In this document: piece after piece, positions 40,401 to 47,984 of the stretch | How positions within the stretch are numbered: position 1 is the stretch's first letter | How the letters are laid out: each line of letters starts with the position of its first letter | DNA from: SZUA-252 sp035716005 | GTDB lineage: Bacteria; Eisenbacteria; RBG-16-71-46; SZUA-252 | Assembly (NCBI GenBank): GCA_035716005.1 | Contig: DASTKG010000129.1 | Coordinates: 1 to 64,000 of the forward strand | Length of the DNA stretch: 64,000 nt | Direction of reading: 5' to 3' | Translations under genes and position numbers: made by a program | Notes under the pieces: model-generated | What the model was told of the DNA's origin: nothing | What the model saw: the letters and a program-made list of their open reading frames with translations, nothing else | The model's database searches: none

Positions 40401-40582
40401 CCCGCGAGGCCTCGACGCCCGACGAACAGGCCGTCGCGACCATCAACTGGGACCTCAACACCGACCGTAACCTGCCGGTCGCGAGCGGAGTCTACGTCTA
40501 CCGAGTGGACGTGGACGGTGTCGGATCCAAGACCGACCGCCTCGCGGTGTTCATCGAGCAGGAACGGCTCGACAACTTCTAA
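37424..40582 (+). CDS. Large secreted surface protein with Ca-loop-like repeats and type IX-like C-terminus
   Basis: A 1052-residue protein with a signal (about 10-28, ending AIAA). I recognise no enzyme motif. Residues about 425-560 look fibronectin-like (RLVWGSEPTG, FRVWQMSSNDPNS, YFYAVTAYSYDRN). Four tandem 15-residue repeats (39359-39538) follow. The C-terminus (about 940-1052) has ILAVPNPYYG, VTIRIFNLGGDLVRVI and SGVYVYRVDVDG, the sorting-domain pattern of type IX-like secretion. It lies 34 bases after the receptor gene with a good Shine-Dalgarno (AAGGAGGG), so it is probably co-transcribed and may be a surface partner of the receptor. Confidence 0.8.
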   Translation: MQSMTWRGRWVGVAVLAIALAAPDAIAAPRSGYAHRARMPKRAAALIDNTTHMDVNNIDMFVTNHGSIAYDLTTGNSGLIYPKGGTRTAVYAAGLWVGAKVGGETRVAVGEYDQEFTPGPMVGGTYQADNPGFKNFRIVRGETMSPADTALYFAQGGPRDGFGNPLLLGDATLWSVFNDADPGVHANGAGSTAPLGLEVQQTVFAFNRSGALGNTIFVKWKFINKGGNTLDSTYCSVWSDPDLGGFTDDLVGCDTTLSLGYCYNATNSDGQYGGSPPAVGFDFLQGPIVPNGAVNDTLGMASFNKYINGTDPASQDETYNFMQGLQRDGSPLHVNDDPLQPVTTFQVPGDPVTGSGWLDSNPNDRRLMLSAGPFTMLPGDSQEVVAAIIIGQGSDRLSSITQLKQADALAQEVFDLGFDICPPPPSPTVYAQPLERGVRLVWGSEPTGFQCSRPQLNQDYGFEGFRVWQMSSNDPNSDPTVIATYDEVNGVTNLYSDELGPTGNFERKLKVVGTDSGLSFQLDITDDAILGGQLVNNKDYFYAVTAYSYDRNKTDPYVAGGGSVGIVTDVLESARNVITIAPKTSSAVFTTPTTAVSTGPLNIDGFVDVNQLVQNDITGDTYRVTFDDQERWSLLNVTTNTSIFPEPFTDTNGNTTWDDAEPFVDQNNNGAYDVGEPFTDTNGNTLYDPAEPFVDISGNGKWDDVQPNVSGGFDNPVSQGVMVRPTAPRGVVTFGELAPDSSLLPMDAGELDATGTWHFLNRGDPSVYNFLYPDNHDYEIRFLPDTTQYCWLWGSGEVSFVATFKVPFQVWDLGLNSLSDPSDDVQLSVMARDRNLGGLPDGRWNWVDRLYIRKIPYADVDWDTTGGAPNPLTKSTDYVPDGTDQVVGGWQPELDDTLYTLEWPQATTVRIINQRFSSADAYEFTTVKVGATPGDVVGRDVNKILAVPNPYYGHSKYELTQFDRVMKFTNIPASHKVTIRIFNLGGDLVRVITREASTPDEQAVATINWDLNTDRNLPVASGVYVYRVDVDGVGSKTDRLAVFIEQERLDNF
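39359..39538 (+). repeat. Four tandem 15-residue Ca-loop-like repeats
   Basis: Units of 45 bases encode EPFTDTNGNTTWDDA, EPFVDQNNNGAYDVG, EPFTDTNGNTLYDPA and EPFVDISGNGKWDDV. They match the pair in the upstream receptor in length, the EPF start and the Asp/Asn/Gly core. Confidence 0.8.
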
Positions 40583-40596
40583 GGAAGGGAGCCGCC

Positions 40597-41688
40597 ATGA
40601 TCACGAATCGTCGGATTCCTTCCAACGGACGGAGGGGCAGCGTGATGAAGTCGTGGGTGACGAGGACCCTGGTAGCGGCCGCCCTGGCGGGCTTCGCCGC
40701 CGACGCGTCGGCGGGCGGTCTCGAGCGGGTCGGGACCGCGGGCGCGCAGGAACTCCGCATTCCCATCGGGGCCGCGTCGATCGCCACCGGCGGCTCGACG
40801 GTGGCCGTGGGAGCGGGCCTGGCCAACATCTTCTACAATCCGGCGTCGCTGGCCTCGACGGACGAGTCCCAGGCGCTGGTGTCGTACAGCAGCTACATCG
40901 CGGACACGAAGGTGAACTACGTCGCGGTCGCGAGCCATCTCGGCTCGCAGGGCGAGTTCGCGTTCCACGCGAAGGTCTTCAGCATCGGAGACATCACGGT
41001 CACGACGGAGGACGCGCCCGAGGGAACCGGGGAGATTCTGAGCCCCAGCTACGCGGTCGTCGGCCTCTCCTACGCGCGGCGAATGACCGATCGCGTCCTC
41101 CTCGGGTTCACCGGCTCGTACGTGAGCGAGAAGGTCGCCGACATGAAGGCATCCGGCATGGCGATCGATCTCGGCGTGCAGTACGACACGGGCTGGCGCG
41201 GGCTCCGGTTCGGATTCGCCATGAAGAACGTCGGGCCGACCATGAAATTCGACGGTCCGAACGTGGAGGAGCGAGTGGCCCTGCCGGGGGACGACCCCGC
41301 CGCGCAGCCGCACGTCGTGCGCCTCCAGACGGCCGAGTTCGAGCTGCCGACCTATCTGCAGATCGGCGTCGCCTACGATCTCGCGATCTCCGAGAAGCGC
41401 CACGTCGGCCTCTACGGCACGTTCCAGGGGAACAACTTCACGACCGACGAGTACCGGATCGGCGCGGACGTGCCGGTCGGCGAGTGGCTCAACCTACGGG
41501 CCGGGTTCCAGGGGCAGCTCGCCCTCGACGCGGAATCCCGGATGCAGGACTACGCCTACTCGTATTCGTACGGGGCCGGATTCAATTTCAAGCTCGGCGA
41601 CCGTCCCTTCCAGTTCGATTGGGCCGGAAGCCACACGGGCGATTTCTTCGACGACATCCAGCAGATCTCGCTCGGCGTTTCGTTTTGA
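40597..41688 (+). CDS. PorV/PorQ-family outer-membrane protein
   Basis: A 363-residue protein. After a signal (about 17-39) it has the family's opening AGAQELRIPIGAASIATGGS and IFYNPASLAS (shown in parts), then barrel strands ending QISLGVSF. PorV is the outer-membrane shuttle that receives type IX cargo in Bacteroidota; PorV/PorQ-like proteins are widespread in FCB phyla. It lies 15 bases after the gene for the 1052-residue protein, whose C-terminus looks like such cargo, so a secretion link is plausible. Both ATG 40597 and ATG 40645 have good Shine-Dalgarno sites. Confidence 0.88.
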   Translation: MITNRRIPSNGRRGSVMKSWVTRTLVAAALAGFAADASAGGLERVGTAGAQELRIPIGAASIATGGSTVAVGAGLANIFYNPASLASTDESQALVSYSSYIADTKVNYVAVASHLGSQGEFAFHAKVFSIGDITVTTEDAPEGTGEILSPSYAVVGLSYARRMTDRVLLGFTGSYVSEKVADMKASGMAIDLGVQYDTGWRGLRFGFAMKNVGPTMKFDGPNVEERVALPGDDPAAQPHVVRLQTAEFELPTYLQIGVAYDLAISEKRHVGLYGTFQGNNFTTDEYRIGADVPVGEWLNLRAGFQGQLALDAESRMQDYAYSYSYGAGFNFKLGDRPFQFDWAGSHTGDFFDDIQQISLGVSF

Positions 41689-41714
41689 GCGTTCGCAGCA
41701 CGTCCGAATTCCAT

Positions 41715-41742
41715 GGGGGCGGATCGACGACGATCCGCCCCC
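41715..41742 (+). terminator. Terminator after the PorV-like gene
   Basis: A perfect 12-bp stem, GGGGGCGGATCG and CGATCCGCCCCC, with loop ACGA, followed by CTTCGTT. It closes the receptor, surface-protein, PorV unit. Confidence 0.75.
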
Positions 41743-41747
41743 CTTCG

Positions 41748-43469
41748 TTGCCCGGGCGCGCGCGGGGCCGGGGCGGCGTCGGCGCCGCGCTTCTCGCCGT
41801 CGCGATCGCGGTGACGATTCCGGCGGCGTCGGCTTCGGCCGAGACGGGCGGACTTTCGACGGCCGACGCGGAGGCGCGAGGGCCGGGAGTCTGCGCCGAA
41901 GGGGCCCGCGGCGTCTTCGGCGCCGCGCTCGATTCGATCCTGGGCCCGGAACTGGCGGGGGCCCAGATCGGCCTTCTAGCGGTCTCCGCGGCGCGTCACG
42001 ACACGCTCCTGGCGTACCGGGAGGGACGGCGTCTGATCCCGGGGAGCAACGCGAAGCTCTTCACCACCGGGGCGCTCCTCGCGCTCCACGGGCCGTCGGC
42101 ACGGCGTCTCGTCACGATCGAGGCGAGAGGCAAGGTCAAGCGCTCGGAGAAGCGAGGGCGCCCGCCCGAGATCGCGTTCAAGGGCGATCTCACCCTCCAC
42201 CCGTCGGGCATGCCCGACATCGTTCCGCTCCGCTCCCCGGGATCGCGCGGGCTCCTCGACTCCTTGGCGTTCCTCCTTCGGGCGAGCGGTCTCGAGAAGT
42301 TCGAGGGGACGCTCTACGTCGACCGGACGCTCTTCGCGGCGGAAGCGGTCCCGCCGGGCTGGGGCGCCGACGACGTCGCCTACGGGTACGGGGCGCCGGT
42401 GGGCCCCGTGCTCGCGAACGGCAACGCGGCCCTCGTCATCGCCCGCGAGGAGGGGGGGAGCGTTCGCATCGCGCTCGATCCTCCCGACACGCCGATCGCG
42501 ATCCGCGCCGCGGGCGTCACGCTGGGCGACTCGGGGAGCGCGGGGTGGCTCACGCCCCGATGGGCGGCCGGAAGCCGCGTCCTCGAACTCTCGGGATCGG
42601 TTCCGCGCGGCGGCGAAGTGAAGCGCTCGGTCGCGATGTCGGATCCCGATTCGGCGGCCGCGTGGCTCCTCCTGGCCGCGATGCGCCGCGAAGGGATCGA
42701 GGTGAAGAAGGTATCGCTCGGGTTCCTCCTTCCGGCCGCCGCGGGGAGCGGTCCGATCGGCCCCGACGCCTGGCGCGGCGTGGAGTGGGGCGAGAATCGC
42801 GCGTGGCGGGAGAGCGCCCCGGCCGCGGAGAGGGCCGGGCCCTCCGCGTGGGACTCCGTGTCGGCGGCGCGCGCGGCCGCGGTGATCTCGCTTCCTTCGC
42901 CGACCCTTCTCGAAGCGCTGGCCGTCGTGAATCCGCAGAGCCTGAACGTGGAGGCGGAGGGATTGCTCCGCCTGGCGAGTCCCGCGGGCTGGGCGAAGAG
43001 CCGGCGGGAGGGGATCGCGCAGATCTATCGGCTGGCCGCGGAGGCGGGGATCGACACGCTCGACCTTTCGCTCGTCGACGGCTCGGGGCTCTCGCCGCAG
43101 GATCTCGTGACGCCGAGAGCGGTCGTCCGCTGGCTCGAGCGGTGCGACGCGGCCGACAGCAGCGGCGGCTCGCTTCGGGCGACGCTGGCCCTCCCCGGCC
43201 AACCGGGAACGCTCGAGCAGCGCTTCACGGGTCTCCCGCCCGGCTCCGAGTTCAGGGCCAAGACGGGGACGCTCACGAACGTGAGCTCGCTCTCGGGATA
43301 TCTTCGGACCGCGGAAGGGGAGGAGATCGTCTTGACCATGATCGTGAACGGCGCGCGAAAGACGGTGGCTCCGGTTCGCGGCGCGGAGGAACGGCTCGTC
43401 CAGTTCCTGGCCCGCGTCCCGCGCGAGCGCGGGGCGCCCTTCCTCCCGTTCGGATGGAGGCCGCGGTGA
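41748..43469 (+). CDS. dacB: D-alanyl-D-alanine carboxypeptidase/endopeptidase, PBP4 type
   Basis: A 573-residue S13-family penicillin-binding protein acting in the periplasm on peptidoglycan. A signal peptide (about 10-31, VAIAVTIPAASASA) precedes SNAK (Ser100, Lys103), SLN (Ser398-Asn400) and KTG (Lys505). The start is uncertain: TTG 41748 gives a clean signal peptide but has no Shine-Dalgarno; TTG 41685 would overlap the PorV stop as TTGA but then the terminator stem at 41715-41742 would be coding. The frame is open far upstream, which is not informative. Confidence 0.88.
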   Translation: MPGRARGRGGVGAALLAVAIAVTIPAASASAETGGLSTADAEARGPGVCAEGARGVFGAALDSILGPELAGAQIGLLAVSAARHDTLLAYREGRRLIPGSNAKLFTTGALLALHGPSARRLVTIEARGKVKRSEKRGRPPEIAFKGDLTLHPSGMPDIVPLRSPGSRGLLDSLAFLLRASGLEKFEGTLYVDRTLFAAEAVPPGWGADDVAYGYGAPVGPVLANGNAALVIAREEGGSVRIALDPPDTPIAIRAAGVTLGDSGSAGWLTPRWAAGSRVLELSGSVPRGGEVKRSVAMSDPDSAAAWLLLAAMRREGIEVKKVSLGFLLPAAAGSGPIGPDAWRGVEWGENRAWRESAPAAERAGPSAWDSVSAARAAAVISLPSPTLLEALAVVNPQSLNVEAEGLLRLASPAGWAKSRREGIAQIYRLAAEAGIDTLDLSLVDGSGLSPQDLVTPRAVVRWLERCDAADSSGGSLRATLALPGQPGTLEQRFTGLPPGSEFRAKTGTLTNVSSLSGYLRTAEGEEIVLTMIVNGARKTVAPVRGAEERLVQFLARVPRERGAPFLPFGWRPR

Positions 43470-44413
43470 CGGCGCGCGCCATGCGACATCTCACGGCGCC
43501 GCCCAGGCTTCGTCCCGGCGATCGCATCGAGCTGGTCGCGCCCTCGGGCCCGGTGAAGCGGACGCTCGTCCTCGCCGGGGCCCGTCGCCTGGAGGCGGCC
43601 GGATACCGCGTCACGTTCGGTCGGCACGTCTTCGACCGCCGGGGCCATCTGGCGGGACGCGACGAGGCGCGCGCCGGCGACATGAATCGGGCCCTTCGCG
43701 ATCCCGACGTCCGATGCGTGCTCATGGCGCGCGGCGGCTACGGCGCCATGCGCGCGGCGCCGGAGATCGACTGGGACGCCATGCGGAGGGATCCGAAGAT
43801 CTACGCCGGATTCTCCGACGCGACCTATTTTCACTGCGGCTTCGCGCTCCGCGCGGGCGTGCGCACGCTGCACGGTCCCAACGCGCAAGGCTTCGGGAGC
43901 GGGTCGGCTCGGGAACTGGCGCGCTGGATCGCCTGGACGGCCACGCCGCGCCCGAGCCTCGCGCACCGAACGCTCCGCGCCCCCGTTCGGATGGCGGGCT
44001 CCTCGCGCCCCGCGACGGGCAGGGTTCTCGGCGGAAATCTCGTGCTGCTCCACTACGCCGCCCTGACGGGCCTCCTGCCGCCGCTCCGAGGGAGCCTCCT
44101 CTTCCTGGAAGAGGTGAACGAGGCCCCCTATCGCGTCGACGGCCTTCTCACCGGGCTCCTCCACGCCGGCTCGCTCCGCGGCCTTCGCGGCATCGCGCTG
44201 GGAGGTTTCACGAACTGCGTCCCCCAGAAGGGGCACAAGGAGCTTCCGCTCCGCACCGTCCTCCACGACCACCTGGCGGGGCTCGGCATTCCGGTGCGAC
44301 GCGGCGTCGCGGCGGGCCACGGCGCCCGCAACATCCCGTTCCCCCTGGGGGCCCGCGCCGTCCTCGACCCGCGCGCCAAGGCGCTCGTCTTCGAGGAGGG
44401 GCTCGTCTCGTAG
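43466..44413 (+). CDS. ldcA: LD-carboxypeptidase (S66 family)
   Basis: A 315-residue cytoplasmic peptidase of peptidoglycan recycling that removes the terminal D-Ala from tetrapeptides. Nucleophile Ser117 lies in GFSDATYF, after ARGGYGAMR; the acid/base pair is in LEEVNEAPYR and GHGARNIPFPLG. The GTG start overlaps the dacB stop as GTGA and has GGAGG five bases upstream; ATG 43454 or 43481 are possible but fit less well. Confidence 0.92.
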   Translation: MTARAMRHLTAPPRLRPGDRIELVAPSGPVKRTLVLAGARRLEAAGYRVTFGRHVFDRRGHLAGRDEARAGDMNRALRDPDVRCVLMARGGYGAMRAAPEIDWDAMRRDPKIYAGFSDATYFHCGFALRAGVRTLHGPNAQGFGSGSARELARWIAWTATPRPSLAHRTLRAPVRMAGSSRPATGRVLGGNLVLLHYAALTGLLPPLRGSLLFLEEVNEAPYRVDGLLTGLLHAGSLRGLRGIALGGFTNCVPQKGHKELPLRTVLHDHLAGLGIPVRRGVAAGHGARNIPFPLGARAVLDPRAKALVFEEGLVS

Positions 44414-44441
44414 CGCCCGGGAACGCGTCCGGTCAAGAAAA

Positions 44442-44469
44442 GGGGCCCCCGTCGAAGGACGAGGGCCCC
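44442..44469. terminator. Bidirectional terminator between ldcA and gdhA
   Basis: Stem GGGGCCC/GGGCCCC extended by CGTC/GACG around loop GAAG, in the gap between convergent genes. On the minus strand it is followed by TTTTCTT, a proper T-tract for gdhA. Confidence 0.8.
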
Positions 44470-44498
44470 GTCGCGTGCGAGTCGAGTGACGAGGGAAG

Positions 44499-45794
44499 CT
44501 AGGCGTAGACCCCGCGAAGCATGATGGCGTCGACGACCCGCTTGATCGCCAGCATGAACGCCGCCACGCGGAACGAGACCTTGTGCTCGTCCGACATCGA
44601 GGCCACGTCGTGGAAGGCGTCGACCATGATCTGTTCGAGGCGCGTGTTTACCTCCTGCTCGCGCCAGAAGAGCCCCTGACGGTCCTGCACCCACTCGAAA
44701 TAGGAGACCGTGACGCCGCCGCTGTTGGCCAGGATGTCGGGGATGACCAGGATGCCGTTCTTGTTGAGAATCTTGTCGGCCTGGGTCGTGGTCGGCCCGT
44801 TGGCGCCTTCGGCGATGATGCGGGCATGAATGCGTCCCGCGTTCGCGTGCGTGATCTGGTTCTCGAGCGCCGCCGGGACGAGGATGTCGCAGGGAATCTC
44901 GAGGAGCTTCTTCCCGTCGACGGGCGTGGTCCCGGGGAAGGCGGCCACGGTGCGGTGCTGCGCGACGTGGTGGATCAGCGCCGGAATGTCGAGGCCGTTC
45001 GGGTTCTGGATCCCGCCGCCGACGTCGGAGACCGCGATGATCTTGGCGCCGTCCTTGGCGAGCAGATCGGCCGCCACCGAGCCGACGTTTCCGAAGCCCT
45101 GGACCACGACGGTCGCGCCCTTGAGGTTCAGGCCGATCCGCTTCGCCCCCTCGCGCACGCAGAAGAGGACGCCGCGCCCCGTCGCCTCGCGCCGTCCGGC
45201 GGAGCCGCCGAGCGCGAGCGGTTTCCCGGTCACGACCGACGTCACCGTGTGGCGGGAGTGCATGGAGTAGGTGTCCATGATCCAGGCCATCGTCTGCTCG
45301 TTCGTGTTCACGTCGGGAGCGGGGACATCCGATTCGGGGCCGATGACGTCGATCAGGTCGGCCGTGTAGCGCCGCGTGAGGCGCTCCAGTTCCGCCTGCG
45401 ACATCTTGGTCGGGTCGCAGACGATCCCGCCCTTGCCGCCGCCGAAGGGAATGCCGACCACGGCGCACTTCCAGGTCATCCAGGCCGCGAGCGCCATGAC
45501 CTCTTCGAGGGTGACGTCGGGGTGGTAGCGGATGCCCCCCTTCGCGGGGCCGCGGATGATGGAATGCTGCACCCGGTAGCCCGTGAAGACCCGGAACGAG
45601 CCGTCGTCCATGTGGACCGGCAGCTTCACGATCGTCGCGCGCCGGGGTTCCTTGATGATCTGGAGGAAGGCCGCGTCGAGTTTGAGCCGCGCCGCCGCCT
45701 CCTCGAACTGGAGCCGGGCGTTTTCGAGGGGATCGAGCTCCTTCTGAATCGGGGAGCCCATGTCCATTCCGGTGGAATCGGTCGTGGTTTCCAT
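44499..45794 (-). CDS. gdhA: Glutamate dehydrogenase (Glu/Leu/Phe/Val family)
   Basis: A 431-residue dehydrogenase joining ammonia assimilation and 2-oxoglutarate. The catalytic-Lys region is GIPFGGGKGGIVCDP, the substrate Lys region is GPAKGGIRYHPDV, and the Rossmann fold begins VVVQGFGNVGS. AAGGA lies eight bases before ATG 45794; the TTG directly before it is not needed. The cofactor (NAD or NADP) cannot be settled by eye. Confidence 0.95.
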   Translation of the reverse strand: METTTDSTGMDMGSPIQKELDPLENARLQFEEAAARLKLDAAFLQIIKEPRRATIVKLPVHMDDGSFRVFTGYRVQHSIIRGPAKGGIRYHPDVTLEEVMALAAWMTWKCAVVGIPFGGGKGGIVCDPTKMSQAELERLTRRYTADLIDVIGPESDVPAPDVNTNEQTMAWIMDTYSMHSRHTVTSVVTGKPLALGGSAGRREATGRGVLFCVREGAKRIGLNLKGATVVVQGFGNVGSVAADLLAKDGAKIIAVSDVGGGIQNPNGLDIPALIHHVAQHRTVAAFPGTTPVDGKKLLEIPCDILVPAALENQITHANAGRIHARIIAEGANGPTTTQADKILNKNGILVIPDILANSGGVTVSYFEWVQDRQGLFWREQEVNTRLEQIMVDAFHDVASMSDEHKVSFRVAAFMLAIKRVVDAIMLRGVYA

Positions 45795-45924
45795 CAACGA
45801 TCCTTCTTACCTCTCGTCAAGGGATCAGCGCCGCGGGCCGAGGCTGCCGGGGCGCTGTAAGTGATGAAAAGGCTTCATTTTTAGGCCCTGTGTAGTGTAG
45901 AGAAGTCTCTAGGAGCGATCAAGC
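45795..45924. promoter_or_regulatory. Divergent AT-richer gap between gdhA and rhomboid gene
   Basis: The 130-base gap includes an AT-rich stretch with an ATGAA/TTCAT dyad (about 45863-45877) followed by TTTTT, and a TAGTGT that may be the -10 box of the rhomboid gene. No clear -35 element is seen for either gene. Confidence 0.35.
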
Positions 45925-47157
45925 GTGTACTACTTCTACTGGTTGCCGATCGGCACGGATGCCCGTGTGGCGAGATTCCCCTGGGTCACCTGGACCCTGG
46001 TGGCGGCCAACGTCTTTGTTTTCGTGGGAGTACACCTCACCCCCGGGGGCGTGAGCGCCGCGTACGAATGGGCCTTCAAGGCCTCACACCCCACGGTCGC
46101 GAGTGCGCTCGTCTCGCTCTTTCTCCACGCGGACCCGCTCCATCTGGCCGGGAACATGATCTTCCTCTCGGTTTTCGGCCCCGCGCTCGAGTCGCGGATC
46201 GGCGGCCTTCGGTTCGTCATCTGCTTCCTCGCCTGCGGCTGGCTCTCGAATCTCGCCCAGGCGGCCACCATCCTGGCGCGCATTCCCGAACTGGCGCCCG
46301 TGCCGATCGTCGGAGCCTCCGGAGCGATCTCCGGCCTCATGGGACTCTTCCTCGTCCGGCTCTACTTCGCCCACCTGCGCTTCGCTTCGCTCACGATGCT
46401 TCTCCTGCACGGCACGGTGCGCCCGACGCGATTCACCCTTCCCGCCATCGTCGGCATCGTCGGCTGGTTCACGCTCACCGTGGCTCAGTCGCTGGCGGAG
46501 GAGGCGCCCGAGACGGCGTACGTCGCCCACCTGGGGGGCGCGCTGCTCGGGGCCGCCTTCGGATTCGCCATGGGTCTCGCGGCGGAGGGGAGCCTGGAAC
46601 ACCACCTGGCTCGGGCCCGGCGCCACTCGGAGCGCGGCGAATGGTTCGCCGCGCTGGGAGAGGTCGAGGCCTACCTGGCGAAGGTCCCGGACGACCCCGA
46701 CGTCCTCGTTCAGGCGGCCCGGATCCAGCGCGTCACCCAGCAGGAGGCGCAGGCGGCGGAGCGGTTCCGGGAGGCGATCCGGCTCTGGCTCCGGGAAGGG
46801 TCGCTGCGCGCGGCCTGCGACGGCTACGAGGAGATGAAACGGCTCCTCGGGGCCGTCACGCTCCCCCCCGCGGAACTCCTGCGCGTCGCGCGGGCGTGCG
46901 AGGAACTCGGCCGCTCCGCGGACGCGAGCCGGGCCTACGAGGCATACGGCCGGCGCTATCCGGAGCGCCAGGCGGCGCCCCTCGCGCTCCTCAAGTCGGC
47001 CGAGATCGAGCGGCGCCTCCTGAACAACCACGGGCGCGCGCAGTTCCTCTACGACGAGCTACTCCGCCGCGAGCTCCCTCCCGCCACCCGAGAAATCGTC
47101 GAGGAGCGGCGCGCCGCCACGGCGCGGGCCCTGGAGCGGCGAACCTCCGCGGCCTGA
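45925..47157 (+). CDS. Rhomboid intramembrane serine protease with C-terminal TPR-like domain
   Basis: A 410-residue protein. The membrane half has the rhomboid signature: HLAGNMIFLSVFG, the nucleophile Ser132 in GASGAISG and His202 in VAHLGGALLG. The C-terminal half (about 225-410) is helical with TPR-like pairs (GEWFAALGEVEAYLAKVPDD, AERFREAIRLWLREGS; two separate stretches). AGGAG before the GTG supports the start. The catalytic Ser-His dyad suggests an active protease whose substrate may be brought in by the TPR part. Confidence 0.92.
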   Translation: MYYFYWLPIGTDARVARFPWVTWTLVAANVFVFVGVHLTPGGVSAAYEWAFKASHPTVASALVSLFLHADPLHLAGNMIFLSVFGPALESRIGGLRFVICFLACGWLSNLAQAATILARIPELAPVPIVGASGAISGLMGLFLVRLYFAHLRFASLTMLLLHGTVRPTRFTLPAIVGIVGWFTLTVAQSLAEEAPETAYVAHLGGALLGAAFGFAMGLAAEGSLEHHLARARRHSERGEWFAALGEVEAYLAKVPDDPDVLVQAARIQRVTQQEAQAAERFREAIRLWLREGSLRAACDGYEEMKRLLGAVTLPPAELLRVARACEELGRSADASRAYEAYGRRYPERQAAPLALLKSAEIERRLLNNHGRAQFLYDELLRRELPPATREIVEERRAATARALERRTSAA

Positions 47158-47240
47158 GCCCCCCGGGCGGAGAGACGCCCCGCCGGTCTCCCGACGGGGC
47201 GTTCGAGTGCGCGAATCGGGGCGGTCGCCGAAGGCCCCGC

Positions 47241-47792
47241 CTAGGGGAGGCAGTCGAGTTCCGCCAGCTCCTTGTTCCGGTTCACGGGATCGAAGAGATA
47301 GACCTTGAACTGGTGTCCGGGCAGGTAGCTCGTGCGCGGGACGCAGCGGGAGATCAGCTTGTTCTCCTGCGACGCCTTGCTTTCGCGAAGCACGAGCTCC
47401 TTCGGCATGAACGAGCGCTCCGGCGCGACGAACCAGAGAAGCGACGTGGCGTCGTCGTTCATGTTGTAGATCGCGCGGAGATCGTAGATTCCGCCCCCGT
47501 CCGTCACCGCCGACCCGATGAGCTCCCCGTCGTCGAAGAGCTGCACCGTGACGCCCGGCAAGGGCCGGTCGTTGAGGTCGAGCACCATCCCCTCGAAGAT
47601 CGAAATCGGCCTCGAGATGCCGAGCGACTGGAACTCGGGGGGAAGCCCGCTCTTGTTCGAGAGAGGGGACGAGACGTCCGTGCCGCTGCCGGTCCCGGAA
47701 GGGGGCGCGGCCGAGGCGGCCGAGGCCGGAAGGAGCCAAACGGCCCCGGCTACAGCGATTCCAACGAGATTTCTCAAGTTCCACCTGCTCAT
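47241..47792 (-). CDS. Small exported protein with carboxypeptidase-regulatory-like domain
   Basis: A 183-residue protein with a signal (about 8-28, LVGIAVAGAVWLLPASAASA). The core (about 63-110) reads FEGMVLDLNDRPLPGVTVQL and TDGGGIYDLRAIY, the fold of carboxypeptidase-regulatory-like domains, then a unique C-terminal part with two Cys (CVPRTSY, LDCLP) that could form a disulfide. Function unknown. GGAGG nine bases upstream sets ATG 47792. Confidence 0.75.
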   Translation of the reverse strand: MSRWNLRNLVGIAVAGAVWLLPASAASAAPPSGTGSGTDVSSPLSNKSGLPPEFQSLGISRPISIFEGMVLDLNDRPLPGVTVQLFDDGELIGSAVTDGGGIYDLRAIYNMNDDATSLLWFVAPERSFMPKELVLRESKASQENKLISRCVPRTSYLPGHQFKVYLFDPVNRNKELAELDCLP

Positions 47793-47839
47793 GGACGATA
47801 CCTCCCAACAGGTCGTCGTCGAGGGCGAACTTCGACTCG

Positions 47840-47868
47840 ACGCTACCACCCGTATCTCGGCCTGTCAA
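47840..47868 (-). promoter_or_regulatory. Promoter of the small exported protein gene
   Basis: On the minus strand a perfect TTGACA, 17 bases, TAGCGT. The predicted leader is about 40 bases. Confidence 0.65.
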
Positions 47869-47892
47869 CGAAGGTTCCGTAGGAGTTTCGCC

Positions 47893-47922
47893 TTGCGCCT
47901 CCGGGCAGCCCTCTGGTAGGGT
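47893..47922 (+). promoter_or_regulatory. Possible promoter of the mre operon
   Basis: TTGCGC, 18 bases, TAGGGT, about 60 bases before mreB. The boxes resemble those of the other promoters in this window. Confidence 0.5.
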
Positions 47923-47984
47923 CCGAAGGCTCGACCTCAGAGCTCGCCCTGCCCGCCCGGGTACGGCGAAGGGAGTCGCCCACC

